A stretch of DNA of 64,000 nucleotides from Rhabdophis nuchalis (taxonomy: Eukaryota > Chordata > Lepidosauria > Squamata > Natricidae). The notes beneath the pieces were generated by a model. The model saw only the letters and a program-made list of their open reading frames with translations, was not told where the DNA came from and ran no database searches. Made by a program: the position numbers and the translations under genes. Shown one piece after another: positions 43,756 to 54,512 of the stretch (positions are counted from its first letter, which is position 1; each line of letters starts with the position of its first letter). The DNA lies in NCBI GenBank assembly GCA_039707465.1, contig CM077643.1, positions 69,347,105 through 69,411,104 on the forward strand, in the 5' to 3' direction.

Positions 43756-43835
43756 TAATAGATAAGATAGATAGATAGATAATTTAATTTCTAGACCGCT
43801 CCCTCTCCCCAAGGGGACTCGGAGCGGTAATGTCA
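43756..43835 (-). mobile_element. L2-like LINE 3' end fragment, variant hairpin
   Basis: A short (AGAT)n run (43763-43781), then AATTTAATTTCTAGACCGC and the hairpin CCGCTCC...GGAGCGG (43796-43827). The hairpin uses the same paired variant as the copy at 19647-21698. Confidence 0.72.
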
Positions 43836-44239
43836 ACTATGGAATCTTTAAAAACTAATTATGAATTCACTGCCTATCTTGTATAAAGTTTGCATGAGAG
43901 AATGCATCAGAAGTATATCAGGTGAGCATATGGGCTTTGATCTGGCAAGACAACCAACTTCTCTTTGTTTTGAAAAAGTTTTATTGAGTTTTAACAATTT
44001 TCTAGAGGGTAAGGTAAGGGTTACAGAAACATTTTGAGAACCTTTGCGTCAGAGTCCTTGGCCCATCCCGGGCTACATAATAAAACAATAGTAAAAAAAA
44101 TTATCCAAAAAAATACTACAAGATAAAGACAAGTGAATACATAATACATTTCCAATTCTCAGATGGCAGACATGTACAAACATCCTGGTACAAAAGGAAT
44201 AAAAAAAAAGTTAGTAAAAAAAAAGAAAAACAAGCAAAA

Positions 44240-44812
44240 TCATTTTTTTGATCTAAGTCTTTTGGCAATTGTATCTTCTTTTTCTTCCACCTGGCCCCCA
44301 GTGGGCGGGGCCGTGGCCCCCTCCGCCCCCCCTGGATCTTCCCCCAGGACAGAGGAATGTTTTTTAAGAAAGGCTTCCGCCTCAACAACTGTTTTAATCT
44401 TCACTCTTCCTCCTTCCCAGAACATCAGCATCTCTTCGGGCATCGCCCACTTGAACCAAATCCCGTGGTCAAACAATTTTTTGGATAAGAAGGAAAATTT
44501 CCTTCTCATTTCTCTAATTTTTTTTGGGACCTGCTTCAAGATAACGACCACCTTTTGTTGGTAAATTAAAGGACCCCCTCTCTGCGCCCTCAAAATTCCC
44601 TCCCTGGTTGACCTTCTAACAAATTTAATGTGTATCTCTCTGGGTACTTCATTTATCCTGGCATATGCTGAGTTTATTCTGTAGACTAGCTCAATGTCCC
44701 CCCTGATCTCATCTTTAGGTTTATGTAAATAAACCTGCACCAAAGTTTGTATAACAGATTCCATAGAAGACAATCTTTGTTCCAAACCTGCCAATTCTGA
44801 TTTTTGTGCCAT
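44240..44812 (-). CDS. L1 ORF1-like protein, N-terminally shortened
   Basis: This 190-codon intact frame encodes an L1 ORF1p-type RNA-binding protein, which in L1 coats element RNA as a trimer in cytoplasmic particles. The order is: a short helical N-terminus (residues 1-30), an RRM remainder with ELVYRINSAYARINEVPRE and IHIKFVRRSTREGIL (about 42-75), then the C-terminal domain with PKKIREMRRKFSFLSKKL and WFKWAMPEEMLMFWEGGRV (about 95-140), and a charged, Gly/Pro-rich tail. Vertebrate ORF1p usually has about 300-340 residues with a long coiled coil; here the coiled coil and the first part of the RRM are missing. The start has a good Kozak context (A at -3, G at +4). Whether it can trimerise is doubtful. 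Confidence 0.8.
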   Translation of the reverse strand: MAQKSELAGLEQRLSSMESVIQTLVQVYLHKPKDEIRGDIELVYRINSAYARINEVPREIHIKFVRRSTREGILRAQRGGPLIYQQKVVVILKQVPKKIREMRRKFSFLSKKLFDHGIWFKWAMPEEMLMFWEGGRVKIKTVVEAEAFLKKHSSVLGEDPGGAEGATAPPTGGQVEEKEDTIAKRLRSKK

Positions 44813-45699
44813 GGTTGGCTGTTAAAGTCAGTGCCACTAAGATGGCATTTTTTGGGTGGGGCCGCTGAGGCAAATCAGGAGGTAAAGTTTCAAATCAGGG
44901 TTGTAAAAAGTTCAGAAACCAGAAGAGAAACACTTTTCCAAATCAATAGTTATAGTAAAAAAGGCACTCCAGACAAGGAATCAATTAATCCAAAAAAATT
45001 CTTCATTGATAGCAAGAGGAAGTCCAAATCACAAGGAGATGCTGGTAATTTTCCATAAATACAATAGTCATTCAGGAGCAGAGAGAAGCCATCTTCCACC
45101 GCCCAAGCTGGGAGCCAGCCGGAGAGAGTAACAAAGAAAAAAAAATTGTAGCAAGCCAATCGAACTTAGAAACATTGTTGCAAGCCGCAAATCACTTTCA
45201 CTCGCTTTCACTAAGTTCCAGGCAAATCGCATAGAAAAAAAACCCGTTCCTCGGAACGAGGAGCCATTTCAAAGCGCCGCTTTAAATCCAAGGGGGGGTT
45301 TAACGAAAAAAAACACCCCCCTCCAAGCTTTTTAGTCCAGCGCTGCCATCGGAGATAAAATAGCAAATAAAAATACACTCACTCTTCGCCTTGCAGCCGA
45401 GCCTCGGGAGAGCCTTTCGACCCGAACATCCGTCTCTCTTCACAATTAAAAAGCTTTTCCGATCTCCATTGGCGAAGGCGGAGACAGGCGCCTCCCCCCC
45501 CCGCAGCCAGCCTTTCCTCACCTAGGCTGAAGACAAGGGTCGCTTTCCCACCGCCGTGGGAAGAGAACGACCCCAGCAAGCCAACCCTACGGCGCCCAGG
45601 ATGGGGCGTCTCGCCCCCGTCGGGGGGCAGAAAAAAGGACAAAGCGGCGGACGAGTCAGGGACCCATCCGTCGCCGTTGGAGGGCGGAAGCGGAAGTCT
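44813..45699 (-). promoter_or_regulatory. GC-rich leader (5' UTR) of the ORF1-only element
   Basis: The first 400 bp (45699-45300) are CpG-dense, beginning AGACTTCCGCTTCCGCCC, as L1 5' UTRs with internal pol II promoters tend to be. The part next to ORF1 is AT-rich. It is the only CpG-island-like segment besides the hAT element at 10647. Promoter activity is inferred from family and composition. Confidence 0.5.
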
Positions 45700-45714
45700 G
45701 ACAACCAACTTCTC

Positions 45715-47379
45715 AAGTGTGTTCTGACCTTTAGGACTGCTTAGAGCTCTAGTTTTGAAGTTCTTCCATATTATACTGCAGCAGTTATATTTATTTTAAT
45801 TTGGGTTCCCCCTTGGTCTTGTGTTATAGGCCAAAGGAAAAGTACTAAAAGTTAGCAAAGAGTAAGTAGGGTGCACTGTAATATCAGTAGCAATTGTCCT
45901 GTAATTAGTATAGCAGCTAAGAGAATGAATGGTAGAAGGGTTAACTTGCTCTCCATATTAAGTTTAATAGTATTCTCCCCGTCCCCACTACACCCATCAC
46001 AGCTGCTGTTTGTTTTCATATTCCTTTTTTAAATATGTGAATGACAGGCAAATACAAAGTAATGTTAATGTCATGTCTAATTTAACATTTGGTACAAATG
46101 CATGTGAAGATACCTTCCTTTTATCAATTTGTGCAATTGCTTATAGAAATCATATTTCATTAGAAAATAAATTCTTACAGTGTCATTTCTGAATGCAGTG
46201 ATAGAAAAAGCAATAAGAAGTCTTTGAATAACATGAGAATGAATGGACAATTGCAAGAATGAATATAGCACTTAATCTATTGAACATGTGATCTTGTTCT
46301 TTGTAATTCTAATGAAATAAATTAAATAATGTTTGTATATATTAGCATGGAGCACATCGGCTGAGTGCATATCCATAACTTGTAAGGCAGTTTCAAAGTG
46401 ACCAAATTCAATAGGCATCTGTATATGGTTAATAGGGCTCATATTTTACATACTAAACCCTTAACATATATTTTCTCCTTCGGTATCTTTGGAAATGCCC
46501 TTGTTAGGATGCCCTTGTTGTAATTACTAAAGAATCTTCCCTGCTCCTAGAAACAGCTTAATTGCCTCTCCCAAATGTAACATTTTGTAAAGCTACTCTA
46601 TTACTGCATACAGAATTGGAAGAGTGTGGTTTTTGTTTCCTAATTAGAAAATGGGAAACAGGAGCAGTCTCAACTTTAGTACAATGAGACAATGGTTATA
46701 AGCATTATATACGCTGCATTCTTTATTTGATAGAAAGGTTGATTAATCAGATACACAGATAAATAGAGTGTAGTGGAAGCAAAAAGACTGGTGAAAGATC
46801 CTATAGATAAAGATTAATACACCAGCAAATACCATTTGGGTAACAGGTTCCCAGTCTCCCAAAGCTTCTACTTTTTAAACAGTCAGAACCACTAAAGTAC
46901 GCAAAGATTGCGTTTAGTCATAAACATTTGTGGTGACATAGCCAATTCCAGAAATGCTAATTAATAATAAGTTCCTCCCTAAACAGTACCATCCTGCTAC
47001 AAATGTACTAGATTTTAATAAGTTTAAAATATACATGGAGAGAGAGTGTCCCTTAATTGTTTTGTCACATTTTGTACTTTGGTGGCCGTGTATATTGTTT
47101 AAATAAGTAAATAAATAAATCATATAAAGATACAAAGAGATGTAACCCATCATATTCCCAATGCTGCAGTTTATTTCTTCCTAAGAATGGACAATGTTGT
47201 GATTTTATTTCAGTGCCGATATTTGTGTCTATGTACGACAGTAAAATTCCCAATAAACTCCCACCAACATACATGACAAAATTATTTTTGATCTCTAGTA
47301 TTACAGTAAAAATACTAGGCTATTATTAACAGGATAAAAATTGTGCAAACTTGAAAGAGTCAACATATGACCAACATGA
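45715..47379. other. unannotated 1.7-kb stretch
   Basis: No recognisable gene or repeat family. Confidence 0.5.
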
Positions 47380-48052
47380 GTTAACATGAGAAGGATCTTG
47401 GAGTCTTAGTGGACCGCCAATTAAATATGAGGCAACAGTGTGTAGCAGCAGCAGCAAAAAAGCCAATGCAATCCTAAATTGCATTAACCAAGGGACACAA
47501 TCAAGATCAAGTGAGCTCCTTATACCACTCTATAAAGCCTTAGCAAGACCACACCTAGAGTACTGCATCCAGTTTGCTCACCACACTTGTAAAAAGATGT
47601 TGAGACTCTAGAAAGAGTATAGAAAAGAGAAATCAAGATGATTAGGGGACTGGAGACTAAAACATACAACAAACGGTTGCAGGAACTGGACATGGCTAGT
47701 CTAGTGAAGAGAAGGACCAGGGGAGACATGATAGCAGTGTTCCAATATCTGGTGCAGAAAGGATGGGGCCAAGCTATTTTCTAAAGCACCTGAAGGCCAG
47801 GCAAGGAATAATGGATGAAAACTGAACAAGGAGAGATTCAACCTGGAAATAAGGAGAAATTTTCTGACACTGAGAGCAATTAACCAATTGAATAGCTTGC
47901 ATTCAGAGATGTGGGAGTTTGATCACTGGAAGCTTTCAAGAAGAGACTGGAATGCTATCTGTTAAAAATGGTGTAGAGTCTGCTTGGGCAGGGGGGGGGT
48001 TGACTAGATGATCTACAAGGTCTCTTCCAACTCTATTAATCTGTATCTATAT
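47380..48052 (+). mobile_element. CR1 LINE, ORF2 C-terminus and 3' end, dead
   Basis: Translation with several stops and shifts gives RDLGVLVDRQLNMRQQC, SSELLIPLYKALARPHLEYC, a degraded WSP region, RLQELDMASLVKRRTRGDM, FNLEIRRNFLTLRAINQLNS, and the tail GTTGACTAGATGATCTACAA-GGTCTCTTCCAACTCTATTA. This is the standard end of amniote CR1 ORF2 and 3' UTR. About 670 bp, 5'-truncated, more than five inactivating lesions. A G-run lies at 47991-47999. Confidence 0.88.
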
Positions 48053-49458
48053 TCTTAAAAATATTTTATGAAAGATTTTGTGACTTGTAAGTAGATAATC
48101 ATTATCAATTTAAAAAGCAAATAATAGAAATTACTTTTTTCCAATCTAGTTGGTTTTATGTGTTAAATGGGTTTCTAAAAAAACATTTATTTATATTTAC
48201 CTTGACTATGCAGATTTTATTTCAATCATTATTGAATTCACATCTAATATTAAGAGGGGGAGGACAGATTTTCAGATGGACCCAAAATTAAAGTTATATG
48301 GAAAGTTTCAGAGGCCTGGTCTTGCTTCAAATATAATATTCAGACTTTAAATGTATATCATTAATATTTATTTAAAGCTTTTAAGCCAGATAAGTTGCAG
48401 TAATTGAGAATCCTGCAAAATCTGAATCTCCTTTTACATATTACAAATTCATTACCCTGCGTTCAAATCACTATTGTGAGAAAGGAAGAAAAAGTTCATT
48501 CCTTCAACTCTTTGTGTCCTGCCCAAATATCCATAACCTCCTTCTCAACACATGAATATCCTTCATGTGTGAACATATCCATTACCTATTGCTGGGCAGA
48601 AAAAAGGTCCAGAATCTGCAATGTGACGACTTAAGAAAGATTTTTCTATGTTTTTTTTTCTATACAGGTTCATTTAATTGTCCACAAGGAACAATTATGA
48701 AATATATACAGTCAGTGGATTTTTCAGCGAAGGAGACAATAGCAATCCCCAGGCAGTCCTATGGCTTCTCTTCATCATCCCCAATAGGATTGCCATTAGT
48801 AGGACAGACAAGTTACATATACTGTGTGTCTTCAGCTTCTTTCCATGAACCACATTTAAGTCATTTCTCTCGTTGATGGATTAATTTGATTACTGAGCAG
48901 CAGAATAGAACATAGTGTTCAGATTGCTGCTGTGCTGAATTTTTGCCTAATAATAGCATTAATGTTACATTAGTCATGTTATATATGTTGTAGAGTTATA
49001 ACTATAAAGACATGCACTATAAACGAAATGTAATTTTATATTCTCCCTATTAATAGTTACATTAACTGCTGCAATTTAATTGCCCTTTTTGAAGAACACT
49101 GAGAAAAATGATTTGTAATTTTATGCTTCTGTAGTAATGGTTTCCATGCTGTGTTTTAATTCTAGATTATTATATTAGATTGTACTCATGCATTTGACTG
49201 CTTTAAATTCTATTACAACTGTGCACTCTTCAAAAAACTATTCAGAAGAAATACTTCTGACTTATAAGAGTTGCTCTTTACTGTTTATTAAAGGAGTCCA
49301 ATTTTTTTTCAGGCGATTGTGTGAACCTGAAAATAAAGTGATGCTGCTTTAAATCTCCCCCTCACTCTAATGATTTCATAAAGCAGTGGCATTATTTTCA
49401 GGCTTCTGAAGAAAAAAAAATAGGCTGCTTTAATGAATTACATTTACACTTCTTCTAT
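48053..49458. other. unannotated 1.4-kb stretch
   Basis: No recognisable gene or repeat family. Confidence 0.5.
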
Positions 49459-49592
49459 CAGGCCTGTCAAACTGGCAGCCCACGGGCCAGATATGTCACC
49501 CATATACCATACCCACTCCAGCTCCGTAAAGACAAGAAATGTCATGATACATCACAATCTGACCTGTGACATGATCGAGTTTGACACTAAAT
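49459..49592. mobile_element. hAT MITE (CAGGGGTGTCAAAC type), 134 bp
   Basis: Left end CAGGCCTGTCAAACTGGCAG and right end ATCGAGTTTGACACTAAAT are inverted versions of the CAGGGGTGTCAAACTC terminus. The interior has CATACCCACTCCAG and AATGTCATGATACATCACAA, as in the copy at 4922. No clean 8-bp duplication, so it is old. Confidence 0.65.
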
Positions 49593-49725
49593 CATTTATG
49601 AAATCTCCTTTTGTACTCTCTCTTTTCCTACCACCATCACATTCCTTAGTGTAGTGTTTCTCAATATTCACATCTTTAAGATGACAGCCTGGAGATTTGA
49701 AATCCTCTCATCTTAAAGTAGCTAA

Positions 49726-49864
49726 ATAGATAGAGATAGAGATGATAGAGATAGAGATAGAGATAATAGATAAATAGATGGCTGACTGGCTGGCTGGCTG
49801 GCTGGCTGGATGGCTGGCTGGCTGGCTGGATGGATGGATGGATGGATGGATGGATGGATGGATG
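49726..49864. repeat. compound (GATAGA)n / (GGCT)n / (GGAT)n microsatellite
   Basis: GATAGA units (49729-49770), GGCT units interrupted by GGAT (49787-49830), then about eight GGAT units to 49864. The open frame over it is an artefact. Just before (49650-49712) lies a worn GTGTTTCTCAA...AAGATGACAGCC piece resembling a MITE arm. Confidence 0.94.
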
Positions 49865-50694
49865 GGCTGACAGTCTCAGGTTAGTATTTGTTGTTTGTTT
49901 ATTCCATTCTTCAGTCAACTAATATCCTTAGCTTCTTGGGCAGCTCCAAGTACATTAACAAATATAGTTCGGATGTTAGACTGGCCTCAGGGAGACTTAG
50001 GTTTTAATCCACCCTCAGTCATAGAAATTCGTGAAACTCATTAAAACTGATTAAGTGTCTTTGACTGATCATTCACTGATTAGCCCAACATAATTCTTAT
50101 GTTTCCGACATTCCATAATTCTTAGGCCCGTGTTGACTCACAATTGTTACTGTTTATTATTCTTTTTTTTTCTTTTCAACTGCCTGAAAAACCATATACA
50201 CAAACATTTTGTAGGGTATGCTAATCACATAGTTCAGAGCACACACTATGTGTGTATAGCAGCCAAACTTCTGCCTGTGGCTCCTAAAAGACTGTTAGAC
50301 CAGTTAAAAATATTAGAAAGTATTATGCACTTATATTTCTTTTTATTGATCCTTTAGGGAAGACTAACTTAATAACTTAGCTAGAGTACGTTTTGCATTT
50401 CTTAGGATTTGCTAACTGTTATGAAAATAACAATCAAATGGCTTAATTGGTTCATTGCCAATAAGTTTCCTGACAAGCAGATCTGGAAAGAAAAAACAAG
50501 AGCCCAGTACTGTTCTAGAAAAACAGGACTAATGAAAGTTACATTTATCTCCAATCTTGAAACTATGAATCTTCTCTCGCTATTACCTTTCAATAAGGTA
50601 GACTTTCAATAGTCCCTCTTTTTCCAAAATGCATTCTTTGTAGATACTTGCAACTGGTATTGAAAAATACTCTGGATATACTTTTGGACATACC
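49865..50694. other. unannotated stretch
   Basis: No recognisable gene or repeat family. Confidence 0.5.
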
Positions 50695-50957
50695 TAGATC
50701 TTGATTTACAAACCCAATGGGGACAGGAATATTTCTCATTAAGTGGTTTGGTTGTTAAAGTAGACATGACCCACACCTGAACTTATGACTTACGTCATAA
50801 ATGCATGACAGCTGCCAAGCACCTGAAGCATGATCAAGTGATCACAGGGATGCTGCTACAGCCATAAAGACAAGTAGTACTTGTATGTCACCATTTTAGT
50901 ACTGTTGTAACTTCTAATAGATGCTAAACCAATGGTCCTAATTTGATGACTATCTGT
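50695..50957. mobile_element. TA-type (Tigger-like) DNA transposon, short decayed copy
   Basis: Left TAGATCTTGATTTACAAACC and right GGTCCTAATTTGATGACTATCTG are worn forms of the TAGTCCTCGACTTACGACC terminus and its mirror. The interior words TGATCAAGTGATCACAGGGATGC and TAACTTCTAATAGATGCTAAAC fit the family at 35-937 and 36825-37163. Old copy. Confidence 0.58.
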
Positions 50958-51995
50958 TCTGTAATTAATATACAGAAGTCATAATTAACAAACATTAATA
51001 GCCACATACATAAACTTTTTGGTCCTGATATACAGTAACAATGTCCCGGTTGGTTGCTACTGTTTTATTAAGTAATATCAAATCCCACAATTTAAGAATG
51101 GACTGGTTATACAAAACCTCCTTTCATACATCATTATAACAATTAATGCTGCATAAAAGTTAGCTACCAATTAGCTAGCCCCAGTATTCTAAATATATTA
51201 GATGGAGGACGGAAGGGACTCCAGTTTTTGCACCAAGCATCATTTGAGACATATGATACAAAACTCTTCATGATATTTTCCAACAGTATTAAGGTTCAGG
51301 GATTGAGAAAGAGACAGTAGCCAGATACCAAAGGTTAAAAGCAGATAAAGCATTCCTAGAGATATTATTCTAGAGAATTATTAAAATCAATCTCTGGATT
51401 TATATCCGATAAATGCTATTACTGATATAAAAGATGTCTAGAATGTCTAGGCTAGAAGGCAGTTATGAAGAACAATGTAGTCAATAAATCAGTTTGTAGT
51501 AACAAATCCCAAATGTGGAATGTAATGGAGGTTGAAACGAAAGGAGTTTACAGCAACAAAGTCTCCCTCTGACACAGTCTTACAAAGTTTCCACAACTGA
51601 GGCTCAGCTGACAACCATAATAATTCTGACTCTGAAAAAGGCCATTTCTCCCAGAAAGCTTGACATGCAATTTGGTGCTGTTTCACAACATTTATTCCTC
51701 CGTTCCTCCACTCTTCTGTAGCAGTGCTGTCCAGGACTGAAAGGTTATAGATCCAACAAAAAGAAAAGCTGAAAATTACAAAGTACGAGTAATGTTCATT
51801 TGCAGTTCCTAGAGTTTAGGAAAACTGGGATACAAACGGAATAGCAAATATAATGAAGATGCAAGCACTTTTTAACACCACATTGTAAAGAGTGCAATTT
51901 AACATCCTTCCAACTGCAAATTTGTAATGTTGCATTGCCTCATAAAATAAAATTTCTTGCAAATGTTCTATTTTGATTTTTTTTTTAAATGCTAC
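50958..51995. other. unannotated stretch
   Basis: No recognisable gene or repeat family. Confidence 0.5.
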
Positions 51996-52384
51996 TGTCA
52001 GGCCTGGAAGCCATCTTTTGCATTGGGCCTTCAGGCCTGCCACATTCAATTTTGTGGGAGAATGGGAAGTGGGGTTATATGGAGTATGGGAGATATATAG
52101 TCAAAACACTCCTTTCTCAGAGAGTCAAGGACAATTTGCCCTGCACCTGGAGTGCTGTGACTGGGAGGCATCTCCAATTGGGACAGTGCCTGTTTGGACC
52201 ATGTGATGGACATGTGGGTATGGGGCAGCGACTTGGATTTTCGTTTAGGTGGGGAAAACCTGGAAGCTTTCAGATGCGGGTTTTCCCAGATGTTCCAATA
52301 TGACATCTCTAATAAAATGGAACTTTGAGAAAACTCAAGCCTCAGAGTCTTCTTTCATTAAGGGTGTTACTTGGAACCCTGACA
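51996..52384 (+). mobile_element. solo LTR of an endogenous retrovirus or LTR retrotransposon
   Basis: It begins TGTCAGGCCTGGAAGCCATC and ends ACTTGGAACCCTGACA, giving TG...CA with a short inverted TGTCAGG/CCTGACA. Flanks gctac (51991-51995) and gatac (52385-52389) match at four of five positions, consistent with a worn 5-bp duplication. TATATGGAGTATGG and GATATATAG lie at about 52078-52103, AATAAAAT at 52312, and a GT/T-rich end follows. 389 bp. No internal retroviral sequence. A hairpin block similar to its start lies at 14752. Confidence 0.72.
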
Positions 52385-53466
52385 GATACTCTATATCCAA
52401 TGTACTTTTTATTTAATTCAGACCATACTCTGGATTTGGAAATCATTTAATTTGGTCCAAATTTTCTAAATTTAAATGAAAAACATTTTTATACAATAAC
52501 AACTATTTTGATCTGCTATATATTGCCAGCCTTCCCTCCGATTTATTTAGTACTCTCACTGGCCAATTATAGACAGACTACCTGATTTCTCAAGTCACAC
52601 TAAGCATTCATTCTGATCACACTGTCATAAGGTCTGAAACTCAAAACACTGACTGGTATTGTGTTTCTGTTTCAGTGATTCAGAGATGGGGATGAAACCA
52701 TTGCTTTAACCCTAATCCTGCCAAGTTTTTGGGAAAGGTGGAAGTCAGCAGCTTTTTCATTGGTTACTTCAACTTAAAGGAACTCTGTATTCAAAGTTCT
52801 CCGCTGACAGCACATGCTCACATTTGCAAACCAGTAGGGAAGGGAAGTTGATTTCACCCTTGTTACAGTTGCTTATAAACATGCAGAGCAGAAGCAAATA
52901 TAATTAAGAAACCTATAAAAACAATGGAATAGTACTTTTTCAAGTATGTATATTCATTTATTTTCATACTCCATTTTCTTATTTAGTTCTCAGGTTTACA
53001 ATATTGTCATTTTATTTTTTTAGGTTAACAACAAGAAACAATTACATTTTATAAAACATAACAATAACAGAAGCAGCAATAAATCCATTGTAATTTTCTT
53101 CCTATTGCTATCTACGTTCTTGTTATAAGCCACAGGAAAAGTAGGAAAGATCATCAGGCAGCTCTTCAATGCTGAGTTCATAGTTGCAATTAGCAACTTA
53201 TAAATATTTCTATGGATAGTGTGATTCAAATTGTATGCCAAATTACATTCTGCAACATATTTTCACAAAGACAATACTTTTGTGAAAGGAAGAATATAAT
53301 GAGAATTTAAATATAGGAAATTGTTCTAGGTCATATTCTATTTATTATATTTCATTATGCAGAAAAATTACTTCATATTACTATCGTGCAGAAATATAAG
53401 CAAAGCAAAATATTTGGAGTACCGATGGAAAAATGCTCTTGAGGACTTTCAGCAAATCCCATAGAG
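52385..53466. other. mostly unannotated stretch with a small hAT fragment
   Basis: At 52805-52860 CACATGCTCACATTTGCAAACCAGTAGGG corresponds to the right part of the hAT-like fragment at 1765-1965. Otherwise nothing recognised. Confidence 0.45.
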
Positions 53467-53591
53467 TAGGGCTGTCAAACATGGGCTGGATGTGTCACAT
53501 ACTGGCCATGTCCACACTCAGTTTAGCAAAGGGGTGGGAGCCCTGATACATCACATAATACTGCCGTGACGATGTGAGTTTGACACCCCTG
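53467..53591. mobile_element. hAT MITE (CAGGGGTGTCAAAC type), 125 bp
   Basis: Left TAGGGCTGTCAAACATGGGC and right GTGAGTTTGACACCCCTG are inverted ends of the family also at 4922 and 49459. The interior shares CTGGCCATGTCCACACTC and TGATACATCACAT. Flanking octamers ccatagag and ctataaga match only partly, so the duplication is not established. Confidence 0.68.
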
Positions 53592-53944
53592 CTATAAGAG
53601 GTTGAGAAAACAGTTCAGCTCCTTTGGCCTGAAAGCAAATTTGATGGACTTTGAATTAGGTTTAGAATTTCCTTCACTCTTTCTCTTTTTAGTGTAAAGA
53701 TCCTCCTCTAATAAGGAAATCTTGCGGAAAAGTCAAAGCAAAACATGTGCACAAAACATCAACTAGAAAGAGATAGTTAATATGAAAATAAGAATGCTAT
53801 TTAGGCAACCAAAACTATGGATATTCTTCCCATCCACATAGTAATGGAGGCAGCTACTGCCCTTGTGACACTTGAAATCTAGGTTAGAAAAATTTGCAAG
53901 AAAAGTGCAGTCTTACATAGCAGACTCCTTTCTCACTGTATAGG

Positions 53945-54512
53945 TGTTGGAAGAAATATCCATTTGGTTCAGTTCCAAGCTACGAGAAAGACACTGGACA
54001 CAAAATGGAGGCATATTGAAAAGAGGGTTTATTGATGCAGCAAAACCACCAAGCACGTGTGATTCTGGGTAACCACATGGAGTTGAGGGGGGGTATATCT
54101 TTTCTGAGCTTTGCACTTGAGCTTCCTGTTACTGTGCAAGAACATGTATTCTATTGGCTGTTGTCAGACTCTCATGGGGCCATGGGAGGGGTTATGTAGG
54201 GGCCATAGCTGACTCTATAGGCAAAATACAAATCCTAAGTGTTTGTCTGAGCTACGTTTGGTTGAAGTTTGAGGTAATGCAATAATTCCTATTAAGGCTT
54301 AATGGTTTTGCCCTGGGTTAGCTCTTAGGTGGGGGCTAATCTGCCTTTGTTCAGATTTTGCTGCAGAGAGTAATGGATTACCAAATCTGCCCCAGCTCAA
54401 TATTTGCTTGGGGGAGGGGGACTGGGGCTCTGAGTTTCTGCTTCCCTTTTTTATTTCTCTTTTAGGGGAAATATTTTATCGACCTTTTTAAAATATTCCT
54501 CAAAATATTTCA
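53945..54512 (-). mobile_element. solo LTR of an endogenous retrovirus, same family as 2372-2908
   Basis: Same order of words as the first copy: U5 end TTGGAAGAAATATCCATTTGG, AATAAACC complement at 54028-54033, CTTTGCACTTGAGCTTCCTG, ATTCTATTGGCTGTTG, CTAATCTGCCTTTGTTCAGA, TAATGGATTACCAAATCTGC and the U3 start AAATATTCCTCAAAATATTT. It has two insertions relative to the first copy (around 54134 and 54167). The TATA box is worn to TTATGTA. TG...CA ends on the minus strand; no clear target duplication. Confidence 0.72.

Larger units (their letters stand above)
43964..45699 (-). mobile_element. L1-derived, ORF1-only retroelement (HAL1-like) with perfect 15-bp target duplication
   Basis: The 15-mer gacaaccaacttctc occurs at 43949-43963 and 45700-45714, exactly bounding the element. 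On the minus strand it runs: GC- and CpG-rich leader (45699-44813, about 890 bp), ORF1 (44812-44240), 3' UTR of 276 bp ending CTCAATAAAACTTTTTCAAA + ACAAA, with AATAAA near the end. There is no ORF2 sequence at all. Poly(A) is short and impure. A complete leader plus intact duplication indicates a full-length insertion of an RNA that never carried ORF2, by target-primed reverse transcription in trans. In mammals elements with L1 ORF1 but no ORF2 are called HAL1; whether the snake one is related or independent is open. Confidence 0.82.

Noticed and set aside
44163..44564. 133-codon plus-strand frame
   Set aside because: Antisense to the L1 ORF1-like frame and without recognisable similarity.
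45300..45744. CpG-rich region as promoter of a host gene
   Set aside because: It lies inside the 15-bp target duplication of the L1-derived element and is better explained as that element's leader.
53459..53599. 8-bp target duplication for the MITE at 53467
   Set aside because: Flanking octamers agree at only about half of the positions.
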